From Gnomoniopsis sp. IMI 355080 (taxonomy: Eukaryota > Ascomycota > Sordariomycetes > Diaporthales > Gnomoniaceae): 57,391 nt of DNA. Below, in pieces: positions 35,485-46,856 of this stretch; position 1 is the stretch's first letter, and the number at the start of each line of letters is the position of its first letter. Under the pieces are notes generated by a model. That model saw only the letters and a list, made by a program, of their open reading frames with translations. It did not search any database and was not told the origin of the DNA. The translations under genes were made by a program, and so were the position numbers. Where the stretch lies: contig JAPEVC010000222.1 of assembly GCA_027946555.1 (NCBI GenBank), positions 1-57,391 on the forward strand, in the 5' to 3' direction.

Positions 35485-37128
35485 ATGTCTTCAATGTCAC
35501 CACGCCTCCCGAGTCCGCCTCCACCGGCCGAGATCCAGATTGGGCCCAAGTCGCCCGGTCTAAGTGCGACGGCAGATGAAGAGGCACAACAGATGGAGCA
35601 GATTGTGCTCCAAGCCAACTCGAAACGACGTATTCATCCTGGCACCAAGAGCGCCGACATGGCTGCCGGTCCTCCTCTGGTACCCTTGAACGAGGTACGT
35701 GCGCCTTGCTGCGACACTGATATCCTGGATGATTCTTGACCATGAATCTAGCTAATCATCTTCTCTTCCTTAACACAGCTCGACTCTGCCTTTCAGCTCC
35801 AGGAACATCTCGCCGCGCTTCACTATCACCACACTGCACATAACACACAGCCCATCACTCGCGAGACAGCAGCACTCCTTGCAGAAGCGCCCCCTTCGAT
35901 TGACAGGAACCTATGGTTGTACGAACTATGCCGATTTTTGATCTCACAATGCAACAGCCTCATTGTGGGCTTCCTCTTCGACACACCTCCTTGTAGCTAC
36001 AATACCTGCCCCGAGATGCGCGCTTCAGAGTGGCAGTTCCTATGCGCTGTGCATGAGCAGCCCAAATCGTGTTGTGCCATCGATTATTGTTGCCACACCC
36101 TGGACTGGGCCGCCAACGTCGTCACGAATCCCAAGCTGTTTCCCTCACGATTCGTAGCCCCGGGAAGTGATGCTTCGGGGCACGATAAGGGCGCTGCGGT
36201 CAAAAATCTGGTCAACGTGTTCCGCCGCCTCCACCGTATATTCGCTCACGCGTGGTTCCAGCATAGAGGTGTCTTCTGGAATGTTGAGGGTCAGACTGGC
36301 CTCTACGTCTTCTTCAAGACTGTCTGCGATACGTACGATACACTGCCAGCCGAGAACTACAAGTTGCCGCCTGAGGCGGAAGGACTGGAGAGCGTTGCTG
36401 CAGGGGGTGAGGGCAACGATCGAGGAGCTAAGAAAGACTCGCTCATGCCAGCTCCAACCATTCTTCAGCGCTCTGAAGATGACAGCCACCTGCTACCATC
36501 AAGGACCAACACTCGACGGCATATAAGGGGCAGCCCTTCAACAGGAAGCGCTGTGACGACGGTTCTGGAGGCTGAAGAGGACGAGGATACGGATGTAACC
36601 GGCAAATTCGGGGAACTGCGCATAACAACCCCCGATACTCTCGACGAGGAGCCCGAGGTCGCTGAGGTACCCGTCATTGTTGAGCATGGCATGATGGAAG
36701 AGGCTCGGTCGAGCTCTGATTCTACGGCAGAGACACCCACGGCTCGTTTAGAGGATAGACGCCACGAGAAGCCTACAGTGTCTGAAAAGGAGGTGAAAGC
36801 TGAAGATGAGCCCGAGTCTGATGAGCCGAAGTCGGAGCCTGCAGAGGGGGAGAACGTTCAAGCTCAGGAGCCCGAGACAACGCTGGGGACACAAGGCGAT
36901 GGGCAGAACGAAGAACCAAAAGATGAAGATGTCCACGACTCCGCAGAGTCGAAAACACTGAGCTCGGCAACAGACGAGGCTGCTATTCCAGCAGACACTA
37001 GCATTCATGATTTCGCGCATCAAGCCGAGGATGGGCCATCTGAGACGACAGGTGAAGATACTACGGTAAAGGACCCAGACGCAGAGAGCAAGGAGAACAG
37101 CCCATCTGAGGAGGCTGTGGTTTCGTAG
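35485..37128 (+). CDS. MOB3: MOB3/phocein (MOB4-type), STRIPAK component, with long acidic tail
   Basis: MOB3/phocein is a subunit of the STRIPAK phosphatase-kinase complex, which in fungi governs hyphal fusion and sexual development. Two exons, 35485-35694 and 35779-37128, join in phase 0 across an 84-nt intron, giving 519 residues. The MOB fold lies at about 70-260, with LFDTPPCSYNTCPEM, FLCAVHEQPKSC and a His-rich helix (FRRLHRIFAHAWFQH) that supply the usual zinc ligands. The remaining 260 residues are acidic, Glu/Asp/Ser-rich and look disordered. The start is the ATG of MSSMSPRLP; the frame is open upstream but without ATG. Coding-like sequence goes on in the same frame after the TAG (see Part 2). 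Confidence 0.88.
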
Positions 37129-38867
37129 GAAGCATCCGAGACCGACGAGGGCAGTGTGAAGCTTGATGAGTTGATGGCGGGCACCCAGTCGATTAAGGAG
37201 TCCAGGAAAGATGCTCTCTAGATCTCGGAGACAGAGAGCAAGGTGACCAACCAGTACAAAGACAAGGTCGAGTATGCTGAGGGCACTCCAAGACCACGCC
37301 AGCTTGCCGAGGTGGACCGAGTGATGGCGTAGCGATGTACAGTCTATGGATGGAATTGGACGGTAGCTCGGCATTACGACTCTACTGGACGAAGCCATTG
37401 CGTCATGAGGCATGATGTATGTATAATATTGGAACAGTAGAAAGGAGCCTTGCAGAAACCGAATTGTTGACAATCTGCGGAGTGGGTAAGCTAGTTCTGG
37501 AAAAGGCACCGTATGGCCAAGGATTGGGGTGGCGATTAAAGATAATACGACTTTGTCGACAAGCTTGTCAAACCGTACATACTGCCATCCCAAGCCACTG
37601 CTACCTGATGATACCATCGCAAGCTACCTCCAAGGTAGGTGGGTACCTAGGTACCCAGTAGGTATGTCAAGCAAGAATCTGTGGCACGGGCCCCTTGTCT
37701 ACGCACATACCACATCTGAGACCCCATCTGCTCTCAGCCTTGCCAACCCACCCAGCCAAACTCCATTCCTTCTAGAATCCTTCCCCATTCGAAACAAGCT
37801 TCGGCTACCCTCAACTAGTTTGCCTGCCGGCAGCTATGGCATGGGGCGCAGCGATAGCATCACACGAATCCGTGTAAGCCCATTGGATCATTTATGGCCC
37901 CGGTACTCTGGATCCGAAAGATGGAGGTGGGACGTATCTTTGATATTGAAGTCAATTGCATGTTCTGTTCTGTGGCCTTGTTTGACAGTGTGTCCGTGGC
38001 ACCGGCCTCTGCAGGATACATAGTATGAGTCGGAGAAGAAACAGCGGTGGATGACAAACACGTCACCCAATAGTCGGCTCACAGCGGCTAAACAGAAAAA
38101 GATAAAAAATTGGCAGCGATTCATTGCAAAGGAGCGCACGACGGCAAATGCAACGGTCTCTCCGTCCCTCAGGCCCTGCAGATACGGGATCAAGCCCGGA
38201 TAGGTTTTCATGTCCTTTGTCATTCGCATACATTCCTTGAGCTAAGAACGTGTTGGGCTGCAATGGATGGCAAGCGTGACCTGTCATACACTCTTTTTTT
38301 CCTCTTCTGCCATATCATCCGCTAGCGGAAGCCTACTGTCCTTGATCGGAGCGCTAGGACCAGTTTCTTCCGACGTTATATCTCTAGGGTCGCCACAGAG
38401 TCAAACGCGAAATACCCACATACTGAGGCTTTGCCTTCATTGCTCAGTTCTCAAGAGCTTGCCCTTCTTCAGCTTCTGTCGCCCAGACAAGTTGATAAAC
38501 GTCACCGGGCAAGACTAGACGCACATATCGAAGCGGCTTGCCTTCCACTTCTCACACGGGCAGATTCTTACGCCAAGTCATCCCACGTTTTGCGAGACAA
38601 TTGGCTTTGCACTGTTTTTTTAAAGATCTGACAAAGGGAGGACTATTGGCTTGATTGGGCTCACGAGGCCCGTCGTTACACGCAGGACGGCGTTCGCCGG
38701 AATATTGTCCAAAGGCATTGTCCGATTTGTCATTCCAGTGGTGCACATAAAAGATAGGCAAAAACCGCCACAAGAACAGCTCAACCGCACTTTGATGCCC
38801 TTCTGGGCCCTCAAAGCTCCTGTCACACATGCAGCAGGCTTCTTCGGTCTGATCGCGCTTCACAAAG
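37129..38867. other. Gene-free stretch between MOB3 and the permease
   Basis: The first about 200 bases continue the MOB3 frame after its stop, with coding-like composition to 37332. The rest holds the permease promoter and shows no recognisable gene. Confidence 0.55.
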
Positions 38868-40511
38868 ATGTTGTCCGCCAACCCAGACGATCACGCGGCA
38901 GCCAGTGATGCGGAGAAGCAAGAAACTACGGAACACCATGGCACGTACCTGCGACATGCCCGGCTCGTCACCATGCTCAAGGTCGACGACGGCGAGATAT
39001 ACGAAAGCCACCCGGAGAAAAACCCAAAATGGTATCAGAGGATACTCGACATTGGTGTGGAGGAGAACGGCATCAAGCCGGTGCCTTTGGAGAAGAGGAC
39101 GGACAAAAGATATCACAACCTCTTTACTGTCATGTTCACAGCTTTACTATGCATTCTACCGTAAGTCCTCTTCCATCCATTGCAAGTCTACCGTCTGGAC
39201 TTTGACGCACTTTAGAATTGAATGACTGCTGATAATCCTCCTAGGCTTCCTACCGGCATGCTTGCGACTCTCTCATTCGGCATGTCCCTCCGCGACGCTG
39301 CCTTGACGATCCTCTTTTTCTCTATCTTAACCTGTATACCACCGGCTTTCATGGGGATCGGTGGTACCCAGACAGGTCTCCGCCAGCAAATCCAAGCGCG
39401 CTACTCTTTCGGCCTCTACCTCGCGACCATTCCCCTTCTCCTCAACGCCGCCACCGTCACAGGCTTCTCCTTAGTCTCCGCCGTCGTCGGTGGGCAGAGC
39501 ATCGCGGCTCTCAACCCAGCGCACGTCAGCACAAGTGTGGGGATCATCATCGTCTGCCTCGTCTCCTTCGCAGCCTCGCTCCTCGGCTACCGAGCGCTGC
39601 ACATCTTCAACACCTGGACCTGGATCCCCAACCTCATCGCGATCATCATCGCCGTTGGCTGCGGGGGAAAATACCTCCACCTGCAGTCTTCGGTGCCCGC
39701 CGCGACGGCCTCGCAGGTGCTTAGCTACGGCGGACTGATCGCGGGCTACTTCCTCACCTTTGGCGGCACGGTGTCGGATTATTCCATTTACCACGACCCG
39801 CGCACGGCGCGCAAGCGCAGAGTGTTTGCGAGCTACTACGCGGGCATGTTCCTGCCTTCGGTGCCCCTGCTGATCCTCGGCGCGGCCATCGGCGGCGCAG
39901 TGCCCAATGTTCCGAGCTGGTACAATGCATACGATGAGCTGGGCATCGGCGGCGTCATGTATGAGATGCTCACGCCCGCAGGCGGGTTTGGCAAATTTGT
40001 GCTGGTGCTCCTTGCGCTGTCCGTGATTGGGAACATCGCCATCTCGATGTATAGCGTCGCGCTGAACTTGCAGATGCTCCTCCCGTTCTTTGCGCGCATC
40101 CACCGGTTCATCTTCATCGTGGCGTGTTTCGCGGTGATGATCCCATGTTCTATCCGCGCCGCAGAGGCGTGGGAGGAGAGCTTGGAGAATTTTTTGGCAC
40201 TAATTGGCTACTGGGCGGGATGCTTCGACGCTGTGCTCATTGAGGAACTGGTGGTGTTCCGGAAGATGGACTATGGCACGTATGATCATGCAATTTGGAA
40301 TGTGGGGAGGAAGCTGCCGACGGGCGTGGCGGCATTGTTGGCGAGTATGATCAGCTTTGCGCTCGTGGTTCCGGGCATGGCTGAGGTGTGGTACACAGGG
40401 CCTATCGCCGAGACGACGGGGGATATTGGGTTTGAGATGGCGTTTGTGGTGACGGCGGTTGCGTATTTTCCGCTGAGGTGGGCTGAGATTAAGTGGAGGG
40501 GTCGGCTATGA
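38868..40511 (+). CDS. Purine-cytosine permease, NCS1 family (FCY2-type)
   Basis: NCS1 permeases of the FCY2 group import cytosine, adenine, guanine or hypoxanthine with protons across the plasma membrane. Two exons, 38868-39160 and 39245-40511, join across an 84-nt intron at a conserved point (CILP-LPTGMLATLSFG), giving 519 residues. Marks: the N-terminal cytoplasmic part with RRILDIGVEENGIKPVP-type sequence, about twelve hydrophobic segments, ALTILFFSILTCIPPAFMGIGG in the first bundle, SYGGLIAGYFLTFGGTVSDYSIY in the middle, and the C-terminal EELVVFRK. The exact substrate cannot be read from the sequence. Confidence 0.9.
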
Positions 40512-41363
40512 TGAGTTTGTCTTGAGAGATAAGATGGGACAGGTGGGATGGCATGGTGTAAGGACGTGCTCACGTTCAACGTTATCTTGCTTGGTGCATG
40601 TGCGTATGGCTTAGGATACCCTACTGCGTTGCTTATGAAGCCGGGTATGGAATGAGTGGTTTATACATGGCATTGTGAAGCGTGCATTTCTTTCAGATAT
40701 ATCATATAGACTACACAGCATTGCGAGTGATTTTTTACGGAACAAGGATTCGCAGTTCTAGCTCTTCATAAGTATCATATAGGCCATTTGCGAAAATTGT
40801 ATGATGCGTGCATTGATCATGCAAGTCTGAGAGGCGAGCATCTCACCAAGGGCCGTGCAAATAAATCATGGATTGGGAAGCTGAATCTATATTCGAGCGC
40901 AAACGAACATTAAGTACTGAGCTGTGAGTATGCCAGACTGCCAGCATGACAGACTATCTGTCTTGTCTGCTTACCTCCTACGTAGATGGAGTAGGCCTCT
41001 CTGTACCGTCAAGATTTGGATGGCAAATTCCCCATCAGGCATTTCAAGCAAGTCCCGGCGTGGTGGCCAGGGCGCCCCGGGGGGGGGGGGTCCCTTGAAG
41101 GGCCTATTGCAGGGATGCTTATCGATTGGACGGTCAATTTTCGTTCTCCGCTAAAAGTTCAGCGATCGTCCCCCCGGTCCAGAAACTTTTCTCTCCCAGA
41201 CTTTAGTTTAGTAAACTCTTCATCGAACGCGACAAGCGATTGAGCACATTGTCCTGCGCTTTATTTCACACTCAAAACCAGCGGTCACCGCTCTTTTCTT
41301 CCTTTCTTTCTTCCATCTTGTCGAATCTTGTTCCTGGCCGGGCGATACACTGTCTTCGTCAAG
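40512..41363. other. Intergenic stretch between permease and MSS116
   Basis: Contains the permease 3' region and the promoter and leader of the helicase gene. A 12-G run preceded by CCCC lies at 41079-41090. No gene is visible. Confidence 0.6.
41079..41090. repeat. Poly-G run (12 G)
   Basis: Twelve G preceded by CCCC and followed by TCCC, about 275 bases upstream of the MSS116 start. Confidence 0.85.
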
Positions 41364-43293
41364 ATGTTCAAGCGACAGCTTCTGCGGCAAGCTCACGCAA
41401 CACGCGCCTTGCGAGTTGCTCCCTCGTCGCTATCGTCTTTTGGATGCGGCGCGGCATCTAGACCCTCCATCACATACAGGCCAGCTCTTTTGGCCAACTC
41501 AATATGTCGCAACATCATCTCAAGGGGTTATTCGAGTGCTTCTGCTGAAGCTACCGGCGATAATGAGAAAACGTCAGGTCTGATCACCCGTTTCAACGAC
41601 CTGTCCACCGTCGGCGTCCACGAAAACCTCCTCCGCTCGATTGTCGATGACATGAAATACGAAGTCATGACAGATGTACAGGCCATGAGCATCAACCCGG
41701 CTCTCTCAGGGAAGGATATGTACGTCTTTACTGGGCCACTGCTTTTCAGCTTTGCTCTAGACACAGGATACTGACTTCGAATTACGCAGCGTTGCCCAGG
41801 CTAGGACAGGCACCGGCAAGACTCTAGGCTTCCTCCTCCCCACCGTTCAAAGAATCATCCAGGCCGACCCGCAACTTGCAAACCGCGGAACGAGGGCTCG
41901 TTCCGACGACATCCGCGCCATCATCATCTCCCCGACCAGAGAGCTGGCTGAGCAAATCGGCGCCGAGGCCCGCAGGCTTTGCCGTCACACTGGTGTTGTG
42001 GTTCAGACCGCTGTCGGCGGCATGAACAAGAGCGCCATGTTGCGTAAAACGAGATTCGAGGGCTGCCATCTCTTGATCGGTACCCCTGGTCGCCTGGCGG
42101 ACCTTCTTGGAGACGAGTACAGCGGCATCGACGCTCCGAACCTGTCTGCCCTTTGCCTGGACGAGGCGGATCGCATGCTTGATGTTGGCTTTGAGCAAGA
42201 ACTTCGCGATATTGTTTCTATGTTGCCGAACCGCAGGGAGAAGCCTCGACAGACCATGCTCTTTTCCGCCACCATTCCCAAAAACGTCGTATCTCTCGCA
42301 AGGACATACGTCGACGCCAACAACTTCCAATTTGTGCAGACTATCGACCCCAATGAAGCACCAACCCACGAGAAGGTTCCGCAACATATTGTTCCCGTTC
42401 CAGGTTACGAGCATTGGATTCCTGCTCTGCTTGAAATCATGCGGAAGGCACAAGCTGGCGAGCATGGGCCCGACCCATTCAAGGCTATCGTATTCTTTAA
42501 CAACACGGGTGTAGTAAAGATGGTCGGCGAACTTTTCGAGTATCTGCCACGTTACATGCGATCTATGCCCCCAACCTACGACATCCACTCTGGGCTAGAC
42601 CAGAGGCAACGCACAAGAGCTGCCGACTCCTTCCGCAAGGCGAAGAGCGCCATTCTAATCTCGACGGACGTGACAGCTAGAGGAATGGACTTTCCCAACG
42701 TCACACATGTCATCCAATTCGGCAGCCCCCCACAGCGTGATCAATACATCCATCGTATCGGCCGCACTGGCCGTGCGAACAAGTCTGGCCAGGCGTGGCT
42801 GATCGTTCGCAAAGACGAGATTCCAGATGCGCGGAGAGTGCTGCCTGGGCTCCCCATCAAGCGCAATGATACCCTTGAGGTCGCCAGGATAGACACCACG
42901 GTGGACGAAGCGCTGCCCGAGGAATTCAAGGCTGTCGCCGCGGCCATGAAACGCGTGCGCCATGACAAGGTCGAGGAGGCGTACGTCAGGCTTGCCTGTG
43001 ATAAGAGGCGAACCCTCGCCCAGGCCTCCGTTGATGCAGCCAACCACTGGGTCAAGTTCCAATGTGGCTACGACGAAATTCCCATGATTCCGGAGCGCAC
43101 AGCGCTTGGGAATAACATGAACCGTTTGCGTAACGTCAGAATCGGGAACTCCTCAAGAGGTGGCTTTGGTGGTCACGGTGGTCACGGTGGTCGTGGATTT
43201 GGAGGTGGCCGCGGAGGTGGCCGCGGAGGTGATGCGTTTTCCAACTTGGAGCCTGTGCGAGAGGAGCGCCGCGGTGCGAGGGCTGCATTTTGA
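41364..43293 (+). CDS. MSS116: Mitochondrial DEAD-box RNA helicase, MSS116-type
   Basis: MSS116-type helicases unwind RNA in mitochondria and help group I and II introns to fold and splice. Two exons, 41364-41719 and 41790-43293, join across a 70-nt intron with CTGAC branch point, giving 619 residues. The N-terminal 65 residues are rich in Arg, Ser and Ala and nearly free of acidic residues, as in a mitochondrial presequence. Motifs in order: Q-motif region near VMTDVQAMSI, motif I ARTGTGKT at about 122-129, Ia PTRELAEQI, TPGRLADLL, motif II DEAD at about 243, motif III SAT at about 277, motif V TDVTARGMDFPNV, and motif VI HRIGRTGR at about 440. The tail is Gly/Arg-rich (RGG-type), as in CYT-19/MSS116 RNA chaperones. 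Confidence 0.93.
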
Positions 43294-43790
43294 GGCATTC
43301 GACTGAATGGTTTGGAATACTATTGCATGATACCACGGTGGAGAAGCACAACCTTCGCCTTTCAAAGATTATACGGATGTCGAAAACAAGTGGCCAAGAG
43401 AGATAGGACCGGACCCGCAACGGCGACGGGGTACGCGGAAACTTGTGTCACATACGAAAGATACCAGGACATTCTCGCCGTATGAGGGGACACCCATGGG
43501 ACGCGATTGTCCAAACATCTGTCGCGGAGCTTGGGCGCAATTTTTCTCTCCTTGCATCATGTTGGCGTTAAGGTATCTTTGTACATCCGTCGTTCTAAAG
43601 GACTAGGTTGGATGGAAATCTCCCCTTTTTTGTGTTCTTACTACTTGGTATTGATACTGGTCCACGAAGGCTGTCTGTAAAATCCCCTGCGATAAAATAT
43701 AGACGATGACACTATGCGTACTAAAACACCACCTCACCATACTCACATACTGACCTCTTGACTGGAACAATATTTGAAGAAAGACTTGAC
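43294..43790. other. Intergenic stretch between convergent MSS116 and HET gene
   Basis: Two 3' ends face each other in about 500 bases. Nothing else is visible. Confidence 0.6.
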
Positions 43791-46075
43791 TCAAATAATA
43801 GCGAATTCGAGCACAGGCGTATCCTCTGGAAACCAGAGATGGTCACTCGCCTTGCCCCAATCGTCCCAGTTCTTTGGTTTGCCCATGGTCAGAAATCTCA
43901 GGGGCTCTCCCCTACCGCTGCTGAAAGTCCCAATTCTTTTCAGTAGCATTTTCTCAGAGCATCGACTGCAGCAGGAGAGGTACTCGTCTGCACCATCTGT
44001 AACCAGAGCCAAGACAAGGCCTAGAATGTCATCCGGGTACTCCCCTTGGGGCAATTTTCGTATGGGTAAATAAAACAAGAACTCGTCAGCTACTTCTTCA
44101 TTCGGAAAATCCGGGTGAAATAGGCCAAAAGACCATCTGTGAGAAGTTTGAGCCACAGGTTTACGGCGAGGTTTTATTAAAGGACCGCGGAGGTGCAAGC
44201 ACGCGTGGGACACGCCGCCCGTGGCATCGCTGCCACGAGGTTGTATATGTATATCCAGAATTTCAATGTAGTTGCCGCGCAGCTCTAATTGACAGGGTTG
44301 TGGCCTTATATCGGGATTGTCGATGGACTGCGTGATTCCAGCATAAGCGACGGGCATGACCATCAAAGTATAGATGGAGAGGAAGGATGATAGCGAAATG
44401 TACATACAGCCCAGCTCCACGACGGAGCACGATATAGAGACGGCCTAACGGATGGCCGTATGTCCTCCCATGGCTCCTCCCCCACGAGCCAGAGAAGTTC
44501 ATTGATAAAATTGCGGCGCCAAAGGCCAGCGAGATACTCGTCGCCAGCAGCGCTTGCGAAATCTTTCACCACGCCAGATAGGGCTACCAGCTTGTCCTCA
44601 TCCTTGGTCAGCGAGCATCGCACGTAAGTGAGCAGAATATCGTTCCAAATGTCGTACACGCTCCGGTACTGTGGCAGTGAATCTGCTCGTCGCCGGTCCA
44701 TGTCCTCGTTGCGAGACTCTGCCTCCTGTAGCTGTCGGATGGATCTTTCAAAGGACTTGATGGGTGCTGTCTCTAATTGGCTTGGCTCGACATTGATGCC
44801 GCTCAGGAGCTCGGACGGTATGCCACCTGGCAGCGTCTCGCAGGCATGGAGCTCTCGACATTCCCAAAACAGCTGGTTCTTGCAAAAGTAAAGTGTTCTG
44901 GGAGCGAGAATTCGTTCTTGCACGACCCATGCTCTCTGATTCAAAGGGGCCTGCGTAATCTCCGTCTCCCAGAGGTCTGCTTTCATCATCAGGCCTTCTT
45001 TGAGACCCTCTCCCTCCACCATGAGGCTGAAAGCGCAGGGGGAGTTATAATAGGAGTCTCGTTCTCTGAAGAGACCGCCGTAAGCATCCGCAGAGGCCAT
45101 AGCGCTGAGAGTGAGAAAAGCGTTCCGATAGACCTTGTTCATCAAGGGCGCCTCTTTTGTCCAATCTTTGGCCGAGCCTTGGATGATGCATAGGGAGTCA
45201 ATCCATATATACCTGAAGCCGAGCCTAGATGTAGCGAATATGGCATCGCGGAAATTTGTTGCCAGTGATGATATTAAGATGCCTCGCTCGAACTCATCCT
45301 TGTTGTGCTCCTCCAACTTTGGAAAAGGCGTGCGGCCCCAACAGTGGCTGAACGCGAGGTAGGGTTCTTCTGGCAGGGTGGGAACAGTCGATGTTTCCAC
45401 TACGCGCACGTAGCCACTGTCATAGTTTTGTAGATCGATGAGCCTGGTGGGGACCCATTTTGTATGCTCTGGTTCATGACAGGCACAGTGGTTCGAGCGG
45501 CACTCATCCACCCATTGTGAGACTGTGCTCCACGATCTTGCTGATTTCGTGGAGTCTGACAACCTGATAGAGTCTTGTACAGGATATTCTGTGCTCGAAG
45601 TCAGCTTGAACAGTCACTTAGTAGTTGCTTCATTTCCTATCAACCCGCGAAAGCACGTGCTACCAACGTCTTTTACTAAGAAGATTTTCCAAAAAAATAA
45701 AATCAACGTACTCTGGGGATTCAAAATGACGAATTGGCCATATAGAAGCGGTGACCAACCACCAACTAGATTCGGTTCCTCACAATCCCACAGCTCCTCG
45801 CCAGCCCAGAATGTGAATGATATCACAATGGGTTCATCGTCCTCGTCTTCTTCGCTCACCGTGGTAAAAGAAGCCTTGCACTCAAGGCCCGAGAAGTCTG
45901 GACTTTGCGCGATCGCCTGCTGAGTCCCGCTGAGGCTATCCCACACACGGGTGCACATGTAACAATCGTCGTCGACAGCTTGCCGCAGGCTCTCGTAATC
46001 ATGGCGGAAAACGACTTCCGTTTTTCTTGCAATAGGTGTTTTCGACAGGGACTGACATTGGCGACAAAACGCCAT
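43791..46075 (-). CDS. HET-domain (heterokaryon incompatibility) protein, intact
   Basis: HET-domain proteins act in fungal non-self recognition and trigger cell death of mixed hyphae. Three exons: 46075-45712, 45588-44408 and 44327-43791, with introns of 123 nt (CTGAC branch) and 80 nt, giving 693 residues in one frame. The N-terminus has Cys pairs (CRQC and CYMC) as in the other HET gene here. The HET domain spans about 200-300: AFSHCWGRTPFPKLEEHN, then RYIWIDSLCIIQGSAKDW, then NAFLTLSAMASADAYGGLF. The segment APLNQRAWVVQERILAPRTLYF and the block RAPSWSWA-SIDNP, rebuilt by the second intron, follow as usual. No second signalling domain (NACHT, ankyrin, WD) is seen. It is divergent from the AnmK-like gene. 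Confidence 0.88.
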
Positions 46076-46856
46076 TGTCTTGAGTTATTGTATAATCGTC
46101 CATGAAGTGATCACATGAGATTTTTTCTTTTTGGGAACTCTGCATTCCGCACAATACCATTTTCATTCAAAATTTACGTTATGCGCAGAAAGCTGCCTCA
46201 GAATGAAGAGTAAGTAAGGTGGATCAAACCTTGCTGTAAGCGCGCGGGATTGGCGTATGGATGTTGGTTGTCAGCCAATCCACTGTCGATGCAACATGAG
46301 TTCTCCAGAGGCGCAGCGACCTACCTGCCTATCAAACGGTTTTAGGTGTGACTGACTTGTGATATATATATAGATGCGATTCCGAAATCCATGGCCTTCG
46401 TGCCTTATAGCAAATCTGACAACGAAATGTTGCCATACCTCGCACAAGCAGATGTGACGAGCTCCTCCGAGTCCCATAGAAACGTGGGCGGTGGGCACTG
46501 CGTCAAAGCTAACCGGGAGAGAGTCTGGAGAAAACGCAGATAATGGGCCCCTGCTGTATGGAAAGATGTGATAGGGCATTCCGATGAAGCAACGGGAACA
46601 TCTCCACCGGCGACGCCGCCAATAGCATTATTACAATATGAGAACCTTGCGCTTTTCGTGAGGAGCTTTCAGATGCGGAGATTCCTAATGTGAGTGGAGA
46701 TTAGACTGCCTGATGGCATAGTGTACCCTGATCCTATCTGAGGCCACGGCTCTCGTTGTAGGATCAGATTCATCTTTACGATTACTACAGAAATACTTCA
46801 AACTATATGATATCGGCATCAAGCAGCTACTTTGGAACCTGCTGACGCAAGATATC
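46076..46856. promoter_or_regulatory. Divergent region between HET gene and AnmK-like gene
   Basis: 781 bases between two outward-facing ATGs. An AT-alternating stretch lies at 46362-46372 but is too far from either start to be an obvious TATA box. No gene is visible. Confidence 0.55.

Noticed and set aside
36748..37617. 289-codon minus-strand frame
   Set aside because: It lies antisense to the MOB3 acidic tail; the hydrophobic composition is the reverse-strand shadow of Glu/Ser-rich codons.
39471..40103. 210-codon minus-strand frame
   Set aside because: It is the antisense shadow of the purine-cytosine permease.
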